This document shows positions 58,315 to 64,000 of a stretch of 64,000 nt of DNA, piece by piece. Source of the DNA: Actinomadura sp. J1-007 (GTDB lineage Bacteria > Actinomycetota > Actinomycetes > Streptosporangiales > Streptosporangiaceae); the NCBI RefSeq assembly GCF_009793335.1, contig NZ_WING01000001.1, positions 4,774,001 through 4,838,000 of the forward strand, given 5' to 3'. The number at the start of each line of letters is the position of its first letter. The stretch's first letter is position 1. A model generated the notes under the pieces. That model searched no databases, was not told the DNA's origin, and saw nothing but the letters and a program-made list of their open reading frames with translations. The position numbers were made by a program, and so were the translations under genes.

Positions 58315-59688
58315 TCAGCATTCGATGACGTTGACGGCGAGGCCGCCGCGGCTGGTCTCCTTGTACTTGTCGAGCATGTCGCGGCCGGTGTCGCGCATGG
58401 TCTTGATGGCCTTGTCGAGGGAGACGAAGTGGTCGCCGTCGCCGCGCATGGCGATGCGGGCGGCGCTGATGGCCTTGATGGCTCCCACGGCGTTGCGCTC
58501 GATGCAGGGGACCTGGACGAGGCCGCCGACGGGGTCGCAGGTGAGGCCGAGGTTGTGCTCAATGCCGATCTCGGCGGCGTTCTCGACCTGCTGGGGGGTG
58601 CCGCCGAGGACCTCGGTGATGCCGGCGGCGGCCATGGAGCAGGCGGAGCCGACCTCGCCCTGGCAGCCCACCTCGGCGCCGGAGATGGAGGCGTTCTGCT
58701 TGAACAGCACGCCGATGGCGCCGGCGGTGAGGAGGAAGCGGACGACCCCCTCGTCGTCGCAGCCGGGGACGAAGCGGTCGTAGTAGTGCAGGACGGCGGG
58801 GATGATGCCGGCGGCGCCGTTGGTGGGGGCGGTGACGATGCGGCCGCCCGCGGCGTTCTCCTCGTTGACGGCCAGGGCGAACAGGGTGACCCAGTCCATC
58901 GCGTGCAGGGGGTCGGCGGCCTTCTCGGTGGTCAGCTGGCGGTGGAGCTGGGGGGCGCGGCGGCGGACCTTGAGGCCGCCGGGCAGCAGGCCCTCGCGGG
59001 TGCAGCCGCGCTGCACGCAGGCCCGCATGACGTGCCACAGCTCGACCAGGCCGGAACGGATCTCGGCCTCCGTGCGGCCGAACGCCTTCTCGTTCTCCAG
59101 CATCAGCGCCGAGATCGACAGGCCCGTCTCGCGGCAGCGGTCGAGCAGTTCGGCGGCGGTGTCGAAGCGGTGGGGCAGGACGGTGTCGTCGGGCTTGATG
59201 CGGTCGGCGCCGGTGGCGTTCTCGTCCACGATGAAGCCGCCGCCGACCGAGTAGTAGATCTTGCTGCGCAGCTCGCGGCCGTCGGCGTCGAGGGCGGTGA
59301 AGCTCATCCCGTTCGGGTGGCCGGGCAGGGACTTCTTGCGCTCGAAGACCAGGTGCTCGTTGACCCGGAACGGGACCTCGTGGTCGCCGTACAGGGTGAG
59401 GGCGCCGCGCTCGCGGATGGCGGCCAGGCGGTCGTCGACGCCGTCCACGTCGACCAGTTCGGGCTTGTCGCCCTCCAGGCCGAGGATGACGGCCTTGTCG
59501 CTGCCGTGGCCCTTGCCGGTGAGCCCGAGGGAGCCGTAGAGGATCACCTCGACGGAGGCGGTCTTCTCCAGCACCCCGTCGCGGTGCAGGCCGCGCGCGA
59601 AGCGGTGCGCGGCGGCCATGGGCCCGCCCGTGTGGGACGAGGACGGGCCGATACCGATCTTGAAGAGGTCGAAAACGCTGATCGCCAT
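58315..59688 (-). CDS. sdaA: L-serine ammonia-lyase (iron-sulfur)
   Basis: 457-residue single-chain L-serine dehydratase converting serine to pyruvate and ammonia. The N-terminal beta-like part begins ISVFDLFKIGIGPSSSHTGG, and the C-terminal alpha-like part has the 4Fe-4S Cys set (VGCQGEVGSACSMAAAG and LTCDPVGGLVQVPC). It is last of gcvT-gcvH-glyA-sdaA, which would turn excess glycine into serine and then pyruvate. A strong hairpin between glyA and sdaA may lower its expression relative to the rest. Confidence 0.95.
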   Translation of the reverse strand: MAISVFDLFKIGIGPSSSHTGGPMAAAHRFARGLHRDGVLEKTASVEVILYGSLGLTGKGHGSDKAVILGLEGDKPELVDVDGVDDRLAAIRERGALTLYGDHEVPFRVNEHLVFERKKSLPGHPNGMSFTALDADGRELRSKIYYSVGGGFIVDENATGADRIKPDDTVLPHRFDTAAELLDRCRETGLSISALMLENEKAFGRTEAEIRSGLVELWHVMRACVQRGCTREGLLPGGLKVRRRAPQLHRQLTTEKAADPLHAMDWVTLFALAVNEENAAGGRIVTAPTNGAAGIIPAVLHYYDRFVPGCDDEGVVRFLLTAGAIGVLFKQNASISGAEVGCQGEVGSACSMAAAGITEVLGGTPQQVENAAEIGIEHNLGLTCDPVGGLVQVPCIERNAVGAIKAISAARIAMRGDGDHFVSLDKAIKTMRDTGRDMLDKYKETSRGGLAVNVIEC

Positions 59689-59703
59689 GGCTGCCTCGCT
59701 GGG

Positions 59704-59734
59704 CCCCCTCCGCGAGGGTCGCTCGCGGAGGGGG
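59704..59734 (-). terminator. 13-bp hairpin between glyA and sdaA
   Basis: CCCCCTCCGCGAG at 59704-59716 pairs with CTCGCGGAGGGGG at 59722-59734 around a 5-nt loop. It lies in the 54-bp gap between glyA and sdaA, so it may partly terminate or set differential mRNA stability within the operon. Confidence 0.6.
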
Positions 59735-59742
59735 CGCGGTGG

Positions 59743-61005
59743 CTAGAGGGTGGGATAGAGGGGGTGCCGGTCCGCCAGGGCCTTCACGCGGGCGGCCAGC
59801 GCGTCGCGGTCGAACGACGGCTGGAGCGCGAGCGCGATCACGTCGGCGACCTCGGTGAAGTCGGCGGCGGTGAAACCGCGGGTGGCGAGCGCGGGCGTGC
59901 CGATCCGCAGGCCGGAGGTGACCATCGGCGGGCGCGGGTCGTTCGGCACCGCGTTGCGGTTGACGGTGATGCCGACCTCGTGCAGCCGGTCCTCGGCGTC
60001 GCGCCCGGTGAGCTCCGAGTCGACGAGGTCGACCAGGACCAGGTGCACGTCGGTGCCGCCGGTCAGCACCTTGACCCCGGCCTTCGCCGAGTCGTCGGCG
60101 AGCAGCCGCTCGGCGAGGAGGCGGGCGCCTTCCACGGTCCGCTGCTGGCGGTCCCTGAACTCGTCCGACGCGGCGATCTTGAGGGCGACGGCCTTGGCGG
60201 CGATCACGTGCTCCAGCGGGCCGCCCTGCATGCCGGGGAAGACCGCCGAGTTGATCTTCTTGCCGTACTCCTCGCGGGCGAGGATCAGCCCGCCGCGGGG
60301 GCCGCCGAGCGTCTTGTGCGTGGTGGTGGTGACGATGTCGGCGTGCGGGACGGGCGACGGGTGCAGGCCCGCGGCGACCAGGCCCGCGAAGTGCGCCATG
60401 TCGACCATCAGCAGCGCGTCCACCGAGTCGGCGATCCGGCGGAACGCGGCGAAGTCGAGCCGCCGCGGGTACGCCGACCAGCCCGCCACGATCATCTTCG
60501 GGCGGTGCTCGGCGGCGAGGGCGGCGACCTCGTCCATGTCGACCAGGCCGTCCTCCGCGCGCACGTGGTAGGGGACGACGTTCAGGACCTTGCCCGAGTA
60601 GTTCAGGCGCATCCCGTGCGTGAGGTGCCCGCCGTGCGCGAGGTCCAGCCCGAGGATCGTGTCGCCGTGCTGGAGCAGCGCGAAGTAGACGGCCGTGTTG
60701 GCCTGCGCGCCCGAGTGCGGCTGGACGTTGGCGTGCTCGGCGCCGAACAGCGACTTGGCGCGGTCGATCGCGAGCTGCTCGGTGACGTCCACGAACTCGC
60801 AGCCGCCGTAGTAGCGCCGGCCCGGGTAGCCCTCGGCGTACTTGTTGGTGAGGACCGAGCCCTGCGCCTCCAGGACGGAGACGGGCGCGAAGTTCTCCGA
60901 CGCGATCATCTCCAGGGTGGACTGCTGGCGGTTCAGCTCGTCGCCGACCGCGGCGGCCACCTCGGGGTCGGCCGCGGCGAGCGAGTCGTACAGGCCCACG
61001 CTCAC
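59743..61005 (-). CDS. glyA: Serine hydroxymethyltransferase
   Basis: 420-residue PLP enzyme interconverting serine and glycine with THF. The PLP Lys is in TTTTHKTLGGPRGG, and EGYPGRRYYGGCEFVD and HSGAQANTAVY are the standard substrate and dimer motifs. GTG at 61005 overlaps the gcvH stop (GTGA) with GAGGAGG upstream, which decides the start. Being inside the glycine operon, this copy is geared to remove glycine. Confidence 0.95.
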   Translation of the reverse strand: MSVGLYDSLAAADPEVAAAVGDELNRQQSTLEMIASENFAPVSVLEAQGSVLTNKYAEGYPGRRYYGGCEFVDVTEQLAIDRAKSLFGAEHANVQPHSGAQANTAVYFALLQHGDTILGLDLAHGGHLTHGMRLNYSGKVLNVVPYHVRAEDGLVDMDEVAALAAEHRPKMIVAGWSAYPRRLDFAAFRRIADSVDALLMVDMAHFAGLVAAGLHPSPVPHADIVTTTTHKTLGGPRGGLILAREEYGKKINSAVFPGMQGGPLEHVIAAKAVALKIAASDEFRDRQQRTVEGARLLAERLLADDSAKAGVKVLTGGTDVHLVLVDLVDSELTGRDAEDRLHEVGITVNRNAVPNDPRPPMVTSGLRIGTPALATRGFTAADFTEVADVIALALQPSFDRDALAARVKALADRHPLYPTL

Positions 61006-61391
61006 GCCTCCTCGATCAGCTTGTCGTAGGCGTCGGCGTCCAGCAGGTCGCCCGGCTCCTCGGTGATCCGCACCTTGAAGATCCAGCCCTCGCCGTACGG
61101 GTCGTCGTTGATCACCTTGGGCTCGTCCACCACCGCGGAGTTGATCGCGGTGATCTCGCCGCTCACCGGGGAGTACAGGTCGCTGACCGACTTGGTCGAC
61201 TCGACCTCGCCGCAGGGCTCGCCCGCCTCGACGGCGTCGCCCTCCGAGGGGGTCAGCTCGAGGAAGACGATCTCGCCGAGGGCGTCGGCGGCGTGCGCGG
61301 TGATCCCGACGGTGACGATGCCGTCCTCGCCGCCGAGACCGGCCACCCACTCGTGCTCTTCGCTGTAACGAAGCTGCTCCGGAACGCTCAC
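61002..61391 (-). CDS. gcvH: Glycine cleavage system H protein
   Basis: 129-residue lipoyl carrier. The lipoyl Lys is in VESTKSVSDLYSP (about residue 65), and SEEHEWV is the standard start. It shuttles the aminomethyl group between the P and T proteins. GTG at 61391 follows a GGAGAGAGAAG tract. It lies 20 bp after gcvT. The P protein gene is not in the window. Confidence 0.95.
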   Translation of the reverse strand: MSVPEQLRYSEEHEWVAGLGGEDGIVTVGITAHAADALGEIVFLELTPSEGDAVEAGEPCGEVESTKSVSDLYSPVSGEITAINSAVVDEPKVINDDPYGEGWIFKVRITEEPGDLLDADAYDKLIEEA

Positions 61392-61411
61392 GTTGCTTCT
61401 CTCTCCAGGTC

Positions 61412-62506
61412 TCAGGAACGCTTGTAGAACGGCAGGGCGACCAGGTCGACCGGTTCCCGCCGGCCGCGGACGTCCACGGCGAGCCCGGTCTCCGGGGCCC
61501 CGGCGTCCAGGTACGCCATGGCGATCGGCGTGCCCAGTGTGGGCGACGGGGCGCCGCTGGTCACGACCCCGCACGGCGTGCCGTCGGACGCGACGACCCG
61601 GTAGCCCTTGCGGGGCGCGCGCCGCCCCTGGGCCACCAGTCCCACGAGCCTACGGCCTGCGGGGGCCTGCGCCCGCTCCGCCAGGGCGGCCTTGCCCACG
61701 AAGTCGCCCGGTTTGTCGAGCTTGACGACCCGGCCGAGGCCCGCCTCGTACGGGGTGGTCTCGGCCGTCAGCTCGTTGCCGTACAGCGGCATGCCCGCCT
61801 CCAGCCGGAGGGTGTCGCGCGCGGACAGCCCCGCGGGCACGACCCCCTCGACCGCCGCGAGCTCCTCCCACAGCCGGACCGCGTCGCCGGCCGCCACGAA
61901 CAGCTCGAAGCCGTCCTCGCCCGTGTAGCCCGTACGGGCGATCAGCGCGTCGAGGCCCGCGACCCGGCCTTCCAGGATCGCGTAGTACTTCAGCTCGGCG
62001 ACGGGCGCGGCGGTGAACCGCGCGAGGATCCCCTCGGCGTCCGGGCCTTGGAGCGCGATCAGCGCGTACGCGTCGGAACGGTCGTCGACCTCGGCGTCGA
62101 AGCCCTCGGCCCGTTCCCGCAGGGCTTGGAGGACCGTCGCGGCGTTGGCGGCGTTGGCGACGACCAGGTACGTCTCGTCGGCCAGCCGGTAGACGATCAG
62201 GTCGTCCAGGACGCCGCCGTCCGGGGCGCAGATCATCGTGTAGCGGGCCTTGCCGACGGCCATCGGCGACAGGTTGCCGACGAGCGCGTGGTCGAGCGCG
62301 GCGGCGGCCTGCGGCCCGGTCAGGAAGATCTCCCCCATGTGGGAGAGGTCGAACAGGCCCGCCGCGCTCCGGACCGCGCGGTGCTCGGCGGTCTCGCTCG
62401 CGTAGCGCAGCGGCATCAGGTGGCCCGCGAAGTCGACGAGGTTGGCCCCGAGGGCCTCGTGGACGTCGTAGAGCGGCGTCTTCTTAGGGCTTGGATCGGC
62501 GGGCAT
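61412..62506 (-). CDS. gcvT: Glycine cleavage system T protein (aminomethyltransferase)
   Basis: 364 residues. Transfers the methylene group from lipoyl-aminomethyl to THF. HEALGANLVDFAGHLMPLRY, SHMGEI, and RTGYTGEDGFELF are family hallmarks. It is the first gene of the operon and is preceded by a tandem glycine riboswitch ending about 80 bp upstream of the ATG at 62506. Confidence 0.95.
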   Translation of the reverse strand: MPADPSPKKTPLYDVHEALGANLVDFAGHLMPLRYASETAEHRAVRSAAGLFDLSHMGEIFLTGPQAAAALDHALVGNLSPMAVGKARYTMICAPDGGVLDDLIVYRLADETYLVVANAANAATVLQALRERAEGFDAEVDDRSDAYALIALQGPDAEGILARFTAAPVAELKYYAILEGRVAGLDALIARTGYTGEDGFELFVAAGDAVRLWEELAAVEGVVPAGLSARDTLRLEAGMPLYGNELTAETTPYEAGLGRVVKLDKPGDFVGKAALAERAQAPAGRRLVGLVAQGRRAPRKGYRVVASDGTPCGVVTSGAPSPTLGTPIAMAYLDAGAPETGLAVDVRGRREPVDLVALPFYKRS

Positions 62507-62583
62507 CGCGGGTCGGCTCCTTCGTCACGGGCGCGGATGGGGTCGATCGTCCCACTCGCGCACCGGGCGTGGTCGGTGCCTCC

Positions 62584-62762
62584 CCCTCTGTCATCGGCGC
62601 CTGAGAGCTTCACCCTCGCGGGTTTTCACCTTCGGCGGGGGACGGTGTCCCGCTTTCCAGAGGTCGCCTGGTCCGTGCGGTCCGTGGGCCTGAGAGGTTC
62701 CGGGGAGGATTTGCTCCTTCGGCGCCCCGCGCTGGCTGCGCGGGACTCTCCCGCACGGGATC
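62584..62762 (-). ncRNA. Tandem glycine riboswitch
   Basis: On the minus strand two glycine aptamers follow each other. The first (about 62762-62681) has GCGGGAGAG, GGGCGCCGAAGGAGCAAA and CTCTCAGGC. The second (about 62666-62584) has GACCTCTGGAAAG, CGCCGAAGGTGAAA and CTCTCAGGCGCCGATGACAG. The order and spacing match the known cooperative gcvT-type riboswitch, which turns the operon on when glycine is bound. The rest of the gcvT-upstream gap (62763-62942) holds no other signal that I can see. Confidence 0.95.
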
Positions 62763-62942
62763 ATCGGCTGCCGCCAGGCTAGCAGCGCCTCCGCCCCTCG
62801 GCCAGGCCACGCTCCCGCGCTTCCGCGTCGCCGTGCCGTGGTTCCGGCCGCCTCTTCCGGGGGGATGGGAACCAGAAGAGGCGGCCGGGGCGCGGTTCCG
62901 GTCGCGGGCCCTCGGGGCGGCCGGAGGCCCCGGCGCCGGTGG

Positions 62943-63296
62943 TTACTTCGGCGTCGCCGGAGGCGGGGACATCGACTTCACGCACGCCTGGAGCGCGTCG
63001 CGGACCTTCTTGACCTCGTCGTCCGTCGGACGGCGCGTGGTCCCGGGCGAGGGCATCTTCACCCCGTGGCGCTTCACGCAGTCGTTGAAGCGGTTCGCCG
63101 GGGCCGTCCGCGGGTCGCCGCCGCTCTTCGGCTGCGCCGTCGGCGCGGGGGAGCCCGCGGGCGTCTCGGGCGCCGCCGCCGAGGAGGGCGGGGGCGGGGG
63201 CGTGGAGGCGGCCTCGTCCTTCTTGTCGCCGCCGCCGCAGCCGGTGAGCACCAGCGCGGGGACGAGGACCAGCGCCGCGAGACCGGGAAGCTTCAC
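62943..63296 (-). CDS. Small lipoprotein
   Basis: 117 residues: signal peptide with lipobox LVLTGC (Cys at about 20), a Pro/Ala/Ser linker, and a C-terminal helical domain with two Cys (FNDCVKRHGVKMPSP, LQACVKSM) that could form a disulfide. This resembles the short two-Cys exported proteins of actinomycetes without known function. GTG at 63296 starts MKLPGLAAL. No operon partner is evident. Confidence 0.75.
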   Translation of the reverse strand: MKLPGLAALVLVPALVLTGCGGGDKKDEAASTPPPPPSSAAAPETPAGSPAPTAQPKSGGDPRTAPANRFNDCVKRHGVKMPSPGTTRRPTDDEVKKVRDALQACVKSMSPPPATPK

Positions 63297-63464
63297 TGGG
63301 GTCCTGCCTTTCGAGCGGGTCGTTCGCGGGGCGGTTGAGCCTCGGGACGGGACGTTCGGCCAGAAGCGATGATGGGTCCCGCGCCCCGCCGCCGAATACA
63401 GCCGATCGTGAGCAACCGGGGGGCCCGGTTTGGCACCGGGATGAGTACCGGCGCGCTGACCAGG

Positions 63465-64000
63465 TCAGAGAGGGGTGACGTAGGCGTTGGCGATGCCGCC
63501 GTCCACCAGGAACTCCGACGCGGTGACGAACGAGGCGTCGTCGGAGGCGAGGAACGCGACGGCGGCGGCGATCTCGTCCGGCTCGGCGAAGCGGCCCATG
63601 GGGACGTGGACGAGGCGGCGCCGGGCCCGTTCGGGGTCCTTGGCGAACAGCTCCTGGAGGAGCGGGGTGTTGACGGGGCCGGGGCACAGGGCGTTGACCC
63701 GGATCCCCTTGCGCGCGAACTGGACGCCGAGCTCGCGCGACAGGGCCAGCACCCCGCCCTTGGACGCGGTGTAGGAGATCTGCGAGGTCGCCGCGCCCAT
63801 CACCGCGACGAACGACGCGGTGTTGACGATCGAGCCCCTGCCCCGGTCGAGCATGTGCGGGATCGCGTGCTTGCAGCACAGGTAGACGCTGGTGAGGTTG
63901 ACCTCCTGGACGCGCTTCCAGGCGTCGAGGCCGGTCTCCAGGACCGAGCCGTCGTCGGGCGGGGAGATCCCGGCGTTGTTGAACGCGACGTCCACGCCGC
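63465..64000 (-). CDS. SDR family oxidoreductase (5' end outside the window)
   Basis: The visible 178 residues cover the middle and end of a classical short-chain dehydrogenase: FNNAGISPP, catalytic Ser in VNTASFVAVMG, YTASKGG, and the C-terminal VDGGIANAYVTPL. The cofactor-binding N-terminus lies beyond 64000. Function is not assignable beyond the family. Confidence 0.9.
   Translation of the reverse strand, partial: GVDVAFNNAGISPPDDGSVLETGLDAWKRVQEVNLTSVYLCCKHAIPHMLDRGRGSIVNTASFVAVMGAATSQISYTASKGGVLALSRELGVQFARKGIRVNALCPGPVNTPLLQELFAKDPERARRRLVHVPMGRFAEPDEIAAAVAFLASDDASFVTASEFLVDGGIANAYVTPL

Noticed and set aside
58429..61029. 866-codon plus-strand frame over sdaA and glyA
   Set aside because: Antisense to well-conserved enzymes and made of Val/Gly/Asp/Ala repeats; a shadow of GC-rich codon usage.

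Overview
The window comes from a very high-GC actinomycete. Third codon positions are almost always G or C, GTG and TTG starts are common, and the gene families are typical of sporulating, mycothiol-type actinobacteria: RsbA/MEDS regulators, an XRE-DUF5753/DUF397 pair, a CU044_5270 protein, an Asp23/AmaP cluster, an MmyB-like regulator and a maleylpyruvate isomerase-type mycothiol enzyme. I would guess an Actinomadura-like genus (inference from family content only). No transposase, integrase, phage gene or CRISPR array was seen.

Layout. 0-12 kb: a conserved actinobacterial housekeeping block with the order known from Mycobacterium tuberculosis Rv1330c-Rv1341 (pncB, clpS, aosR, mec, cysO, cysM, murI, cAMP-phosphodiesterase-like hydrolase, rph, rdgB), with pncA and gntK beside pncB. 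A MEDS-STAS/RsbA gene pair sits between aosR and mec, and a thioesterase lies between cysM and murI. 12-19.5 kb: two ECF sigma factor units flank a four-gene minus-strand array of two more RsbA and MEDS-STAS pairs; a tRNA-Leu(UAG) lies between the array and the second sigma factor. 19.5-27.2 kb: Bcp peroxiredoxin, a DUF3618 protein, a sugar/amino-acid catabolic group (GH4, PfkB kinase, SIMPL, PLP enzyme), an esterase lipoprotein and a luciferase-like oxidoreductase. 27.2-35 kb is accessory: a WhiJ-like XRE/DUF397 pair, an unexplained operon of MFS exporter, tiny ORF, GNAT and RimK-like ATP-grasp ligase, an MmyB-like regulator with an SDR, and a small membrane protein. 35-38.8 kb: SMR exporter/azoreductase with a divergent TetR, a NUDIX hydrolase, purU and a RibD-type gene remnant. 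38.8-44.7 kb: carboxylate uptake (an ActP-like symporter and DctA) with a CitA/CitB-type two-component system. 44.7-48.5 kb: csbD and a seven-gene Asp23/AmaP envelope-stress cluster. 48.6-55 kb: mycothiol-dependent enzyme, thiolase, HxlR, ArsR-type regulator with MFS exporter, and a secreted phosphodiesterase. 55-62.8 kb: a minus-strand one-carbon/serine block (gcvT-gcvH-glyA-sdaA under a tandem glycine riboswitch, then an XRE-cupin regulator, aminotransferase and permease). 62.9-64 kb: a lipoprotein and an SDR cut by the window edge.

Two themes stand out. First, three copies of a ligand-sensing partner-switch module (MEDS-STAS plus MEDS-HATPase/RsbA) lie within 14 kb. None of the STAS domains has the usual phospho-acceptor Ser, and one RsbA copy has lost its ATP-binding motifs. 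Second, nine genes are broken by twelve apparent frameshifts. All are single-base losses, nearly all in C-runs that one added base would turn into CCCGG, so I read them as a systematic sequencing artefact and annotate the genes at full span.

The best candidate for an undescribed system is the MFS - small peptide - GNAT - ATP-grasp operon at 28.7-31.9 kb.
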